64,000 bases of DNA from the NCBI RefSeq assembly GCF_901000735.1, contig NC_081548.1, positions 7,653,811-7,717,810 of the forward strand. The letters run 5' to 3'. Positions 22,005 to 34,489 of the stretch are shown piece by piece (position 1 is the stretch's first letter; each line of letters starts with the position of its first letter). A program made the position numbers and the translations under genes. Under the pieces are notes generated by a model, which saw only the letters and a program-made list of their open reading frames with translations, had not been told where the DNA came from and searched no databases. Source of the DNA: Corylus avellana (taxonomy: Eukaryota > Streptophyta > Magnoliopsida > Fagales > Betulaceae).

Positions 22005-25000
22005 TTATGGAATCACATACGCTTCAATTGGTGCTAAGTCAGGTCGGACGTATTTAGGATCATTATGCGGATCAAACTGGTGATTATTGTTTAATAGGAG
22101 TGGTTCACTCTCGTGGTAGTTGGCATGATCATCATGAGGCCCTTGACCTCGACCAACGTCATTGATGGTTCTAGGTTTAGTCCTCACGGCGCAAGCCCAA
22201 TCTGGGTTTCTTTCATTTTCGACGTAAAAAATTTGTTCCACTTGAAAAATAAGCATATACAGCTCATCACTAATCAGCTCCCCCCTATGGACAAGGTTTT
22301 TTAAATTGACAAGCATTAGTCCATACTCGTCCACCTTGTATCCCCTGTTCCTTGTGTTGTCCACCCAATCACATTTGAACATAACGTACTTCATCTTGTC
22401 GTAATACTTTACCTCAAGTATTTGAGTTAGCTTCTCGTACTATGTTTCACCATCAACAGTCGGCATGCACACGCCACTGTTCTGAGGCCTCTTTCCCACA
22501 TCATGTACATGAGTCCGAAAGAACTTGTCGTTGACCACATATCTGTTATATTGGACTGCTGAGATCATTGCCCCTCTACAATGTATTACTAGTTTGTCAC
22601 CCATTTCCTTCCTACATCGATCGTTTGAACGATCAACCTGCGAGTCATATACAATGATGAAGTATAGTTAGTGTGGTGATGGAATAGGAATTATAAGGAA
22701 ATATTTTGGAATTTACTAGGTAAATATGATATTAGTCTTATGTATTCACGGTACCAAACACAAAATTGCTCAAAATATTGGGCTTCCAACTAATCGTCCG
22801 TCGCGGGCCCCTTATTGGATACTTGCCTAATCGTATCCATGTGCATCCTACAATTTGAAATTAATTCCATTGATTATAATTCACAACTAATGGTGTAAGA
22901 TGATGATCTGAACATGCATATCTTTATTACACGATACTCACGTCCGCAATTGGAGGAACTCGTTCAAGTTAAACATAATATAACGGTAAATCTGTGTCAA
23001 TGTAAGTTGGTCGAGGATGACTCATGTTCCCGCTCCTTTAGACCCATTCGGGTTCTTTTGCGGCCTATTGTGAAATGTCGATGCGTTCTCTAAATACATC
23101 GAGCAGAATGTCACCAACTCAGTTGCTATGTAGCCCTATGCAATGCAACCCTCAGGAGTCGTTTTATTGCGCACATTAAATTTGAACTCCCAAGGCTCCT
23201 ACATATAAAAAACAGTCAATTTTCAAATTTAGTAATTTTTTTTTAAATAAATATAGGGCGAAAAAATTTATATGTTAGTTTTTTACACGAAATTTTACCT
23301 CTTTTCCGGATACATCTACCTATATTGTACCGGTCCACTGAGTCGGCATTCACAGACAAGATGTGCGACAATGTGAACCATGCTGGTGAAAAAACTGGGG
23401 GGAGTACCTGTTCCATTTTGCACAGAGTGATACAGACGTCATCCTCAAGTTTGTTCATATTATCTTGTGTCAACACCGTTAAACATATGCCCCTGAAGAA
23501 TGTAGACATCTCAACCAGAGGTTTAACCATGTTACTTGGTAGTGATCCACGCAATGCAATCGGGAGAAGCTGTTGCATCAATATGTGACTGTCATGACTC
23601 TTCAAACCCGATATCGTTCGGTTCTTAAGTCGTATACATTGAGAAATGTTCAAGCCATATTCGTCTGGCACCCTTACATTTTGAAGCACTTTCAGGAAAC
23701 TAGTTTTATCCTTATTTGACATCATGTGGCAAGCTAGGGGCAAATAGATTTTCTCATCCTCACCAGTGAACGAATGAAGTATATGTCTAAAACCATTTCT
23801 TGCAAAGCTTTATGTGATTCAAGATTGTCCTTCGTTTTCCCTTTAATGTCTAGTATTGTGCCAAGTATGTTGTCCGTCACATTTTTCTCTATGTGCATAA
23901 TATCAATGTTGTGCCGCAATAAATTATCTTTCCAGTACGGCAACCTAAAGAAAATACTTTTCATCTTCCACAATACACTAGTAGTTGCTGGTTGTCATTT
24001 CTTAGGAGTCATCTTCCGCTTCGTCTGTGATTTATCAGTGGACTTTGACTTACCAGCACTCTCATCCCCAATACCATCCCTTCTAATTGTCTTAGGATTT
24101 CATGTCCACTTGACACATTGGGGGCACGTTCTACTTCTAGGTTACCATCAAAAGTTTTTTTGTTGCGCCTCCATAGATGATTCATGTGCAAGTATCTCCT
24201 ATGCCCCATAAAGTAAAATTTGTTCCAGTATTTTAACCGTCTAGACCTTGTTGCATGCATACAGCAAGGACATGCATTTCCACCACTGGTAGGCAATCCA
24301 GACAAGTCTATGTATGCCGGGAAGTCATTAATTGTCCACATCAATTACACTCAAAGCATAAAATTCTTTTTAATGGAAACATCAAATATTTGTACCCTTA
24401 CATTCCATAGATCCTGTAATTCCTGAATTAAGGGTTGCAGGTAGACATCTATATCCATTCCAGGTGAACTTGGCCCTGGAATAATCAAGGATAATATGAA
24501 AGATGTTTGTTTCATGCACATCCAAGGCGGTAGATTGTACGGTACAGGCCAAGTACTATGGGATGTGCTTATGTTTCCAAAATGATTAGATCCATCCGTG
24601 GTTAGGCCAAGTCTTACGTTCCTGGTGTCTGATGAAAAATTCGGATATAAATTATCGAATAACTTCCATGCTTCACCGTCGGTCGGATGCCTCAATACGC
24701 TGTCCTTTGTGCGGCTGACTGAATGCCACCTCATATAGGGCACAGTATGGTGCGACATAAACAACCTCTATAGTCGTGGTATGACTGGAAGCCACCGCAA
24801 CACCTTCATCAGACGTCTCTTACTCGACGATATGGGGTGGTCATCCTTATCTAAATGAATTTCGTCCTTCCACTTAGATTCTCCACATTTAACACATAAA
24901 TCTAACTCCTTATTGCCCTTTCAAAACAACATACAATCGTTACGACAAACCAGGATCTTCTCATAACCGAGTCCCTTAGAAACCGTTTGGCCTCATATGT

Positions 25001-25637
25001 ATTAACTGGCAAAGCTCCATCATCTGCAGGTAACAACTGATTGATGAACTTGAGGAAACACAAGAATATCATGTAACTAACTCCACCTGCACACTTCAAA
25101 TTGTATAGAGTACAGTAGCATTTACATTTAGCTTGCTATGTTTGGTCTTATCATAAAATGACTTGTTTGCCTTTTTAAGCAATTCCTCGTACTTTCGTAC
25201 GTCACCTCCATCGGCTTCGTCATACACAACGTGTTCTTCCTCACCATGCACCTCAACCCAAAGCTCACCGTTGTCATCCCTGACTTCGTGCATCCCGAAT
25301 GCATCACACAACATGGCGTGCATATTTTCACACTATTTTGTGCTTACACCCACATCTGCGGCCAGACGAGTCGAATTAGAGCGTTCAACGGGTGCTTGTA
25401 CAGGCCTCTCGCCATGATAAATCCAGTCTTTGTATTGGGGCCACATTCCTTTCCTCCAGTCAAGTGGTCGTATACCAAACCTGGGGGGTGTCTCCTGTTA
25501 AAGGTGCACGTCTTACAGAGGCACACAATAAGTCTGTCTGGAGTTTCACAGTTCCTAACTGTGAAGTCCACAAACAATTTACACCCGTCTATGTATTCCT
25601 TCGTACCCTTAGACTTCATCATCCAACTATTGTCCAT
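22005..25637 (-). pseudogene. CACTA transposase TNP2-like
   Basis: Broken into several frames. In order: Transpos_assoc domain (25637-25344; D-N-S-W-M-M-K-S-K-G-T-K-E-Y-I-D-G), an acidic linker (25323-25096), the Transposase_21/TNP2 core (24764-23734; L-R-H-P-T-D-G-E-A-W-K, P-Y-N-L-P-P-W-M-C-M-K-Q, W-T-I-N-D-F-P-A-Y, C-P-C-C-M, H-N-I-D-I-M-H-I-E-K-N-V), a DUF4218-like region (about 23743-23080) and a DUF4216-like region (22394-22005; F-K-C-D-W-V-D-N). A few residues are missing between S-T-W-P-V and P-Y-N-L. There are stops between blocks. Catalyses excision and insertion in active relatives; inactive here. Confidence 0.9.
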
Positions 25638-25978
25638 AACGTTACTACGTACATTAGAAATACAAATATGTAAGAATTACCCTCCGCTTGAACATAAATG
25701 CATTGATATTCTTTTACTTTTTATCTTAAAAAGGAATGCTCAAAACTAGGTTAATTACTTATTTTTTGTTATTTTTTTACTTTTTTATATCGGAATATTT
25801 ACATATAGTAAATTTGCAAGTAATTAACCACAACACAAGATTCATGCCCAAAATTTAAATGCATTTGGTACGGGGACCCTAAATTAAATAAATTTATATA
25901 TGTTGTGGCCGGTTTTTCTATTGGCTTTGTTACGGGGACACTTAATGAAATAACTCTAGGTTAGTTGTTTATACGTTT

Positions 25979-26004
25979 TTTTTTTTTTTTTTTTTTTTTT
26001 TTTT
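25979..26004 (+). repeat. Poly(T) tract
   Basis: An uninterrupted run of about 26 T inside the AT-rich leader of the CACTA element; the surrounding 25700-26980 has no gene. Confidence 0.9.
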
Positions 26005-26984
26005 GTTTTTGTTTATTAGCCCTAGATATTTTATATAATTTGCGAAATAGAATTTACAAAAGTGATGAAAGTTTAATAGGGTTAAATGAAGTTTCTCTTT
26101 AAAAATATTTCAATTACAATTTGGATCATAGGCTTACTTACAAACATAATTTGGATTTGATTTTTTTCTCCCACATATTTGATTCCAAACTCAGAGAACT
26201 TATCTAAGTCTTGTCTTGATACTCCATTTAATTTGTTCTGACCAATTTTTTTTTTTTTTTTTAGGATTTAGTCATGACCATTGAATAATTTTTGCTTTCC
26301 AATTCTATTTTGGGTATGTCAAAATTGAAACCAAATACATAATTAGCAACCATCTCCATATTCTTCAATTGGTTACCAATAGCATAACATGATTAACTTA
26401 AATAATTTTATTCATAATCTTTGATTAATCATGTTAATTATGCTACTGCTAGCCAATGGGAGAATAAGGAGATGGTTGCTAAGTGTATAAAACAAACTGA
26501 AAAGCATTTGTTACAGGGACCATAAATATCTAAATCTAAGTTATGTTTTTGTTGCATTTTTCTTTTTCTTTTTTTAAAAAAACATTTACATAATTTGAAC
26601 TTGATATGGCATGGGGACCCTAAATAAAATTAATCTAGCTAGCTAGGTTTGTTGTATTTTTGCATACTATATTATTTATTTTGTTTTTGTTAACAAAAAT
26701 TTATTTGTTGTAAATTCATTTATATACCCTAAACAAATTTGTAAAATCTACACAAAATAAAATATCTAGCTAATTTCAAAGTAATTACCTAATAAATAAA
26801 TAGATATATTTTGCATGCATGCTCATATTTAACAATCCTACGTACGTACCTATGATAAGGACCCTAAAAATCATATATTTCAAACAAATTAATAAGTTAA
26901 TTAGCTAAAAAAACATGATAATCATATCATATATACACTATAGAAAAAGCCCAAAATATACACTATATATATATAACAAAGGGA

Positions 26985-27375
26985 AAATTACAGTTTACCC
27001 TCTAAAGTTGACAGGGTTTTTCAATTCGAATACCAAAGTTTCAATTTTTGCAATCCCCCCCCCCCCCCCCCAAAGTTTCAAATTTTTGCAATTTGACCAA
27101 TTGTATCCAAAGCTTCCCATATTGCCCCTAATTTTTATTTTTTTATTTTTTATAAAAAAATTCAGGGTGGTTACGGCCATCTGGCCATTTTTTCACCCTC
27201 AAATTTGTTTTTTTTCTTCATAAAAATAAAAAATAAAAATTAGGGGCAATATGAGGATTTTGAGATAATATTGGTTGAATTGAAAAAAAAATTGGAACTT
27301 TGTCGGGGTGGATTGCAAAAATTGAAACTTGAGTGTTTGAATTGCAAAACGCTGTCAACTTTGGGGGGGCTAAAT
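26985..27375. repeat. Fold-back MITE with poly(C)
   Basis: AAAGTTGACAGGGTTTTTCAATTC and CCAAAGTTTCAATTTTTGCAATC on the left pair with the reverse complement of the right part (27290-27372). A run of about 17 C is at 27054-27071. It sits inside the CACTA leader. Confidence 0.7.
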
Positions 27376-27699
27376 ATATGCAACAAGAGAGAGTGTATAC
27401 CTGAGGAGAGGAGATTGACAGAGATGCGGCTGATGGGAGTGTATGCCGGCCGGAGTTCTATTGGAGGGAGAGAGAGTGACAGACGACGAACGACAGAGAT
27501 GATTTTGGCTGAGAGAGAGCGAGTGAGAGATTGCTGGGCGACGGAGAAGAGAGTGAATGAGAGAAAAATCGACGGAGAGTGGGTCGGTAAGGGGGTGAAC
27601 GTCGCTGGCTAGAGAAGAAAAAAAGAGAGGGAGAGGAAAGGAGACTGGGAGAGGGGAAGGGAAAAAAATGAGAAGAGGAAAGAGGGGGAATTGCCGTGT

Positions 27700-28300
27700 G
27701 GCACACTTACTAAAGTAGTAACGTGCCTCAGTGGCATGTTACGAATTTGTAACATGTCATAGTGACATGTTACTACTTTAGTGATATTCCTGTTAGTGCG
27801 ATCGAGGGCAAGCCGAGTCTCTGTTATTGCGATCGAGCGCGAGCCACTTTTGGTAACTTGTAAACTTGACACGTTATAATTTCTACACGTTACGAAAATG
27901 GTAACGTGTCAGTTTCACATGTTACAAAATTGTAATATGTCATGTTACCACGTTACAATTTGGTAACGTGTCAACTTGACACATTACCAAATTGTAATGT
28001 GTTAATTTAACAAGTTAAAAAATTATAACGTGTCAAAATGACATGTTACCAATTGGTAATGTGTAAAGATAACACGTTATAATTTGGTAACGTGCGCACC
28101 TGACACGTTACCAAAAGATGACGTGTCAACTTAACACGTCATCTTTTGGTAACATGGCATGTTTAACACGTTACCAAATCGTAACGTGTTGAAACTAACA
28201 TGTTACTATAATTCGTAGTAACGTGTTAGAAATTGCCACGTTACCAAATAATGACGTGGAAATAATTAGTGAAGAGTTGATACGTCACTAATACTGTATT
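27700..28300. repeat. CACTA subterminal palindromic repeat array
   Basis: Dozens of short words of the form AACGTGTCA, GGTAACGTG, TGACACGTTACC and their complements alternate in both orientations over 600 bp, ending 17 bp before the TIR. Family knowledge: subterminal arrays bind the element's regulatory protein. GA-rich tracts precede it (27385-27690). Confidence 0.8.
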
Positions 28301-28843
28301 TTTTTGTAGTGATATGGTTCGCCATGCGGACCAAACTACCCTCAGGGCCCGTTACACCGAATCTCTTCAAGCATGTCCTTGTCGATTGTTGGAAGCCGCC
28401 TAGCCCAGTCTAGCTCACATTAGTGAGCCACCTCTTGAATACTACAGACCATAAAAGAAGGCATTAAGACAAGTCATGCACTTCCCATCAAATCTCTAAT
28501 TCAGACAGTAGTAATGATCACGTCGTATAGGATATCCAATCAGCACGTCTTATCTTGACGGAAGGTATGGGCGCCATGTCCATGTACACAGGGGATGGCC
28601 CACCTTCTGTAGGAACCGCATCGAACCTGCTCCCAGTGACCCACATGTCATGGCATAAGCAAAGCACATTCAATGCTGATCCCAAGGGAATTGAACGTTG
28701 GGTAATGGAGATTGCTAGGGGTCGTCCGATTGTTTGACCTTGCAGGTCGACCATGTTATACGGGTATGTATAAAAGAAAAATTCATTTTAATGAGAACAT
28801 TAGGCATATTCAGATTACACCCATCTTCTTCCTCTCTTGTATG

Positions 28844-29435
28844 TGTTGGATGATGACTTGTATTTCACAAGTCTTATGGTGGGCCCCTTTTATTCTTTTG
28901 GTTGCAGCTTTTTGGTTTTTTTATGCTTGAGCCATGTTTTACCTCTTTTAGTTTACTTCTTAGTGAAATATTTTGTTACTTTACTTCATGGTGAAGTACT
29001 TGGACCGACCTTCAATTACTTGGCCAATTTGGTCTTTAAAAGGAGAGCAAAAGAGGGCAGCAAGGCAAGTGATGAGAGGGCAGCAGCTTCGTGGCGTAGA
29101 GAAAAATAAGAGAGGCAACAAACTTCAAGTGTGAAGAGAGAGGCCAGGAAACTCATAGAGAATTAAGAGATCAATTTCTCTTTTGTATTTAATTCTCTTT
29201 AGTGTGAATGTGAGTTTGGGTGTATTGGGGCTTTTGGGTTTGAGTGGTTTATTTGTACTACTCTTTGTACTCCACTTTTTTGTTAATGAATTTCTTCTGA
29301 ATCGTCTCCACCAGTAGATATAGGCTTTTTAAGCCGAACCCCATAAATCTTGGTGTTTTGTATGACTAGTTGTTATTTTCTATTCTGCTGTTTTTTCTGC
29401 TTCATTGGTGATCCTAGAATTATTTTATCTCAACA
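28844..29435 (+). mobile_element. Probable copia-type solo LTR in U copy 2
   Basis: The duplicate of 6725-7298, with TGTTGGATGATG at the start and TATCTCAACA at the end. GTATG is directly before it (28839-28843). The insertion predates the U duplication because both copies carry it. Confidence 0.55.
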
Positions 29436-29834
29436 CTCTATGTGAGCCTTTATTTGTATTCTCATTAATATGTGTTACTTAGTTGTCCTGTGTGCTTTAG
29501 CCCAAATCTCTCAATGACCAGAAACTGTGTTAACAATTTCGAACATAAGTTTTTGAAATTTAAGAAGAAGCCAAAAAAATCAAAAACAGATATAGAGATG
29601 TGAGAGAGAGATTATGATGGCTCCATTGTCTACCATTGTGATATGAAGCCAGGGACATCCAGCTCTTTTGCAATCTTTGGCCTCCCATGGCAGAATACGA
29701 TGATGGGAGAGAGAGATGACGATGGCTAGCTCCCATGGAGATGATTATTGGCTTGCAGTGACGATCAAAACCCTCGGTACCAAGGCTAGGTTCTTGCTAC
29801 CCATTCATGGACGGTGGACCTCAAGGTTTCGGTC

Positions 29835-30219
29835 TAATGCAGGAGAATAATAATAATAAAGTAGATTTATTATTTATGCTTTAAGTTTCCTTTTTCAATA
29901 AGGATTGGGTTTTTCCTTTCCTATTAGGATTTGTTTTCCTTTTCCAATTAGGTGTGGTTTTTATTTTCCTTGTTAATTTAGGAGGTGCCTAGCCTATATA
30001 AAGGCATCTAGTCCTTGTTATTTTTCAATCCAGTTTATATTATCAATTAAATTTAAGTCTTTTAGAGTTATTTATTTGTTTGCTTATTTGGGGCAATTAG
30101 GGACTTTCTCTTTCCTATTTTTTATTTTGTCTCTTCCTGAATTCCCTTTTCAATCTTCAATTCTTTGTTTCTGCTGGTATTATCCGCCGTCAGAACAATC
30201 TTAGCTCTGCTCTGCGTCA
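29835..30219 (+). repeat. gypsy-2 5' LTR
   Basis: 385 bp. A TATA-like CCTATATAAAGG lies at about 29993-30004. Ends TCTGCGTCA, directly followed by the primer-binding site. Confidence 0.92.
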
Positions 30220-30221
30220 GT

Positions 30222-30233
30222 TGGTATCAGAGC
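30222..30233 (+). other. gypsy-2 primer-binding site
   Basis: TGGTATCAGAGC two bases after the LTR, complementary to the 3' end of initiator Met-tRNA. Confidence 0.9.
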
Positions 30234-30270
30234 TTAGCGTCTTCATGGGGTGAATTTTTCATTAGTTTCT

Positions 30271-31230
30271 ATGGCTGGTGGTCGTGGTCGGCGTGGGCAA
30301 GTTCCGAATGAGGAAGTCCCCTACCATGAACGCCATGTACGAGACTTGACGATTGAAGATTTGGAGAGGTAGGTTGCAGAGTTAACCCAGCATCTAGTGG
30401 CGCAAAACATGGAGTGGGGTCGCGAGATGGATGATCACGATTCAGAATCCAATTTTGAAAACCCGTATCACAATCCTGTTCTGGGTCGGGAACAACATGT
30501 TCGGGATTGGCGGCATGGAGACTGGGGCTTCAAAGTTGAGCTTCCAAAATTTTCAGGCACTTTACAAGCCGAAGGCTTCATTGATTGGCTGGATGAGGTA
30601 AAGAGGATCTTTGATTATAAAGAGGTTCTTTGATTATAAAGAGGTTCCAAATCGTATGAAGGTGAAGCTTGTCGCCATCAAACTAAAAGGTCGCGCATCT
30701 GCTGAGTAGGAGCAGCTAAAGCGATCGCGAGATAGACAAGGCAAGCCAAAGATTTGTGATTGGGAGAAGATGAAGAAGAAGATGAAGGGACACTTTTTAC
30801 CCTTCGGATACAGACAAACATTATTTCAGCGACTTCATATGTTGAGACAAGGTGCGAGATCTGTTGATGATTACACTGAAGAGTTCTACCAGTTGGTTGC
30901 TCGGAACGACTTATCAGCGACTGAGGAGCAGTTGGTGGCACGGTACCTGGGCAGTTTGCGGCAATCCAGACAAGACGTCCTTAGTCTCCACTCAATTTGG
31001 ACGGTTTCTGAAGCCTACCAACGTGCCTTGACTGTAGAAATGCAGTAGGCTAGGAATAATACCAGATCTACACCGAGAGGAGATCAAAATACACGAGGAA
31101 CTCGTCCTTAAGAGCCTCGTCCTAATCCTCAATCTACGCAAGGTTAGAGTTCCAATTCCAACATTCGTTGTTTCAGATGTGGGGAGCCCAGTCATCGATT
31201 GACAAATTGCTGAAAATGTTCTAGCAGAAC
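30271..31230 (+). pseudogene. gypsy-2 gag
   Basis: Begins ATGGCTGGTGGTCG, with a stop 33 codons later (TAG at 30370). Retrotrans_gag signatures: V-E-L-P-K-F-S-G-T-L and F-I-D-W-L-D-E-V-K-R, then G-A-R-S-V-D-D-Y-T-E-E-F-Y-Q-L and S-E-A-Y-Q-R-A-L. A 19-bp direct duplication (TTTGATTATAAAGAGGTTC, about 30611-30648) shifts the frame. A CCHC knuckle C-F-R-C-G-E-P-S-H-R-L-T-N-C is at about 31168-31210, followed at once by a stop. Capsid protein of the element, dead. Confidence 0.9.
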
Positions 31231-31394
31231 GGGTAAGAATCTCTTGATTGAGGATGAGATAGTAGGAGAGCAAGTTGACATCGAAGATCCTATTTTTGAT
31301 GAAGGTAATGATGGGGATATTTTGTATGGAGATGGGAACGAAACTCTTGTTATCAGAAAAAGCTTGCTTATTTAAACAGATAATTCTGAAGAAG

Positions 31395-31760
31395 ACTAGT
31401 TAAGAACCAATATCTTTCATACCACATGCACAATCGCAGAGTAGGTTTGCAAGCTTATTATTGACAGTGGTAGTTGTGATAATGTGGTGTCAGAGGAAGC
31501 AATTAAGAAGTTTTAGCTGAAGATTGATCACCATCCAAAACCATACAAATTGTCATGGTTAAAGAAAGGGAGTGAGGTAACAATAGATAAGAGGTGTTTG
31601 GTTTCTTTTTCAATTGGTAGAAATATTTTGATAATGCGTGGTGTGATGTAGTGTTTATGGATGCATGTCATTTATTATTAGGCAGGTCTTGGCAGTATGA
31701 TCGAAGTGTTATTTATGATGGGTGACAAAATACCTATACCTTGAGCATCAAGGGAAAGAA
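31395..31760 (+). pseudogene. gypsy-2 protease
   Basis: Catalytic I-I-D-S-G-S-C-D-N-V at about 31455-31485, then S-W-L-K-K-G-S-E-V. In-frame stops follow the E-A-I-K-K-F segment and lie farther on. Homologous to the gypsy-1 protease at 12330-11800. Confidence 0.85.
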
Positions 31761-32028
31761 GGTGGTATTAGCACCTCAACAAGAAAGAGTCATTCATGGA
31801 CCAGTGATTGGAAAGGGCACTAATCTCCTATCAATATCTCGATTCCTAGAGGAAGCAGAAGAAGAGGGAGTTGTGTACGCCTTGATGCCATGTGAAGAAG
31901 GTGACAACGTAGATGATGAAGCTTCCATAGAGTTATAAGAGGTGCTTATAGAGTTTACTGATTTGATGCCAGAGAATCCACCCCCTGGTTTACCACCCAT
32001 GAGAGATATATAGCACCACATTGACCTC

Positions 32029-32772
32029 GTGCCGGGGTCAAGCTTGCCCAATCGACCAGCTTATCGCCTTAGCCCGAAGGAATCTGAAGAATTGCAACGC
32101 CAAGTGACAGAGTTGTTAGAAAGAGGTTACATCCGAGAGAGCATGAGTCCATGTGCAGTTCTTGCTCTCTTAGTTCCGAAGAGGGATGGGTCGTGGCGTA
32201 TGTGTGTCGATAGCCAAGCCATCAATCGAATCATGGTGAAGTATAGATTCTCAATTTCTCGCTTAGATGACATACTAGATCAGTTAGCAGGTTCTAAAGT
32301 TTTTTTCAAAATTGACCTTAAAAGCGGGTATCACCAGATTAGAATCAGGCCTAGAGATGAGTGGAAAACAGCGTTCAAAATGCATCATAGGTTGTACGTG
32401 TGGATGGTCATGCCTTTTGGGCTATCCAACGCTCCCAGTACATTTAAGAGGTTCATGCATCAGGTGTTGCAGCCTTACATGGGGAACTTTGTTATTGTGT
32501 ACTTTGACGATATTCTTATCTATAGCTCCTCGCAGGAGACACACTTAAAACACCTCAAGGAGGTTCTTGACACGCTACGAAAAGAGTGTCTATATGTCAA
32601 TCGGAAGAAGTGTTCCTTTCTTACTACTACTGTCACTTTCCTTGGATATGTTGTGTCTATTGATGGTGTTCATGTAGATCAGTCTAAGGTGACAGCAATT
32701 CTAGAATGGCCAACACCCAAGAGTCTACACGATGTCCGAAGTTTTCACGGATTGGCATCATTTTATCGATGA
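32029..32772 (+). pseudogene. gypsy-2 reverse transcriptase
   Basis: 247 open codons with the complete palm: [13 protein letters not shown] (first catalytic Asp), [13 protein letters not shown], and [11 protein letters not shown] with both Asp of YFDD. It ends at a TGA (32769-32771) inside the conserved S-F-Y-R-R-F-I motif, where an Arg codon has become a stop. The next frame reads on in the same frame from 32773. Confidence 0.95.
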
Positions 32773-34455
32773 TTCATCCGAAATTTCAGTACATTGATTG
32801 CACCAATCACGGAGTGCTTAAAGGGTCGGACTTTCCAGTGGACTGAAGAAGCCGATGCAAGCTTTCAATTGGTGAAGAAGAAAATGATGGAAGCACCTAT
32901 TCTTGCTCTTCCTGACTTTGAGAAGATTTTCGAAGTTAATTGTGATGCATCTGGCGTTGGCATTGGAGGTGTCCTAAGCCAAGAGGGACGTCTGATTGCA
33001 TTTTTTAGTGAAAAGTTGTCGGGGTCCAAGAAGAACTATTCCACTTATGACTTGGAGTTTTATGTCATTGTACAATCTTTGAAACATTGGGGTCATTACC
33101 TGGTGCAGAAGGAGTTCATCTTTATCACTGACCATGAGGCCCTCAAGTATATCAATGGCCAACAGAAGCTTAGTCGCAGACATGCCAGATGGGTTGCTTA
33201 CCTTCAGGAGTTCACTTTTTCTTTACGGCACCAATCAAGGAATTTGAATCGAGTTGCTGATGCTCTGAGTAGGAGGGTTGCACTTCTTACTACTATACAT
33301 ACCAAAGTTGTGGGTTTTGACACTTTCCGAGAGTTGTATATGAAAGATCCTTCATTCGGGAAGATATTTGCTGAGGTATCTGTAAGTAAGTGTAGTGATT
33401 ATGTTGCTCTTAATGGTTATCTATTTCGAGGTTTACACTTATGCATTTTGGATAGTTCATTGAGGAAGCAAGTAATACGAGAGTTGCATGCAGAAGGTCA
33501 CTTTGGGCGAGACAAAACCTTGGCCTTGGTCTCATCAGACTATTATAAGCCCAAGCTAACTAGTGATGTGACCCGTTACGTGGAACGGTGTTTTATTTGT
33601 CAAAGGTATAAGGGGACCCTCACAAATGTGGGTCTATACACCCCATTACCAGTACCCGATGGCCCATGGCTTGATCGATTTTCCAAGATGACCCATTTTG
33701 TTGCTTGCCGGAAGACGATGAATGCCGCCCGAATTGCTCACCTATATTTTCGGGAGATTGTTTGCTTGCATGGAGTTCCAAGATCTATTACATCGAACCG
33801 AGATACAAAATTTATGAGCCATTTTTGGAAGAGCTTGTGGGAAAAGATGGGGACCAAGCTTAATTTTAGCAGTGCCTACCACCCCCAAACAGATGGTCAA
33901 ACTGAGGTAGTAAATCGAAGCTTGGGGAATCATTTAAGGAGTTTAGCTGGAAATAAGCGAAAGCAGTGGGACCTGGCTTTGTCACAAGCAGAGTTTGCTT
34001 ACAACCGGTCCAAGAATAGAACGACTGAGCTGAGCGCTTTTGAGATCGTGTATGGGCAAAACCCATCGGGAGTGCTTGACCTCGCACCTATTCCCCGTAT
34101 TGGTCGATTGAGTATTAAGACTGATGAAATGATGGATTATCTCCAAGGAGTTCATAACCAGGTCAAGAAAGCGATAGAAGATAGTAATGTTAAGTACAAA
34201 GCACAATCTAACAGCCATAGACGCAAGGTAACTTTTGAGGTTGGTGATTTAGTTTGGGCCGTACTCACACGTGATTGGTTTCCTATTGGTGAGTATAACA
34301 AGCTACGAGAGAGGAAGATTGGGCCTTGTGAGATTCTGCAGAAGATAAATGACAATGCATACCGACTACGTCTTCCAAGTCATTTAAAGACCTCTGATGT
34401 GTTCAATGTGAAGCATTTGACTCCATGTTTGTTGATGCAAACAAAGACGACTTGA
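32773..34455 (+). pseudogene. gypsy-2 RNase H and integrase
   Basis: A long open frame (553 codons from 32794). RNase H: V-N-C-D-A-S-G-V-G-I-G and F-I-T-D-H-E-A-L-K-Y-I. Integrase: zinc region with H-A-E-G-H-F-G-R-D-K-T and C-F-I-C-Q-R-Y-K-G, then V-P-D-G-P-W-L-D-R-F-S-K-M. About 24 residues normally present between G-P-W and D-R-F-S-K are absent, removing the first catalytic Asp. The second Asp (S-N-R-D) and the Glu (G-Q-T-E) remain. The C-terminal region ends S-D-V-F-N-V-K-H-L-T-P. No chromodomain is seen. Integration activity must be lost. Confidence 0.93.
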
Positions 34456-34489
34456 ACTCGAGGGCGAGTTCTTTCCAACCCGGGGAGAC

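Larger units (their letters stand above)
19966..28317 (-). mobile_element. CACTA (En/Spm) transposon, 3'-truncated
   Basis: The 5' end is at 28317: on the minus strand it starts CACTACAAAAAAATACAG. Subterminal palindromic repeats (27700-28300) follow, then an AT-rich leader, then two transposase-related genes on the minus strand. The 3' end is missing: coding sequence of the second gene runs to about 19966 and then meets ABC duplicate sequence, with no CACTA terminus. Both genes are full of stops. CACTA elements move by cut-and-paste with 3-bp target duplications; this one cannot supply both ends. Confidence 0.88.

Noticed and set aside
27271..27706. ORFs of 113 and 82 codons on opposite strands
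   Set aside because: Product of GA-rich sequence next to the CACTA end; no domain.
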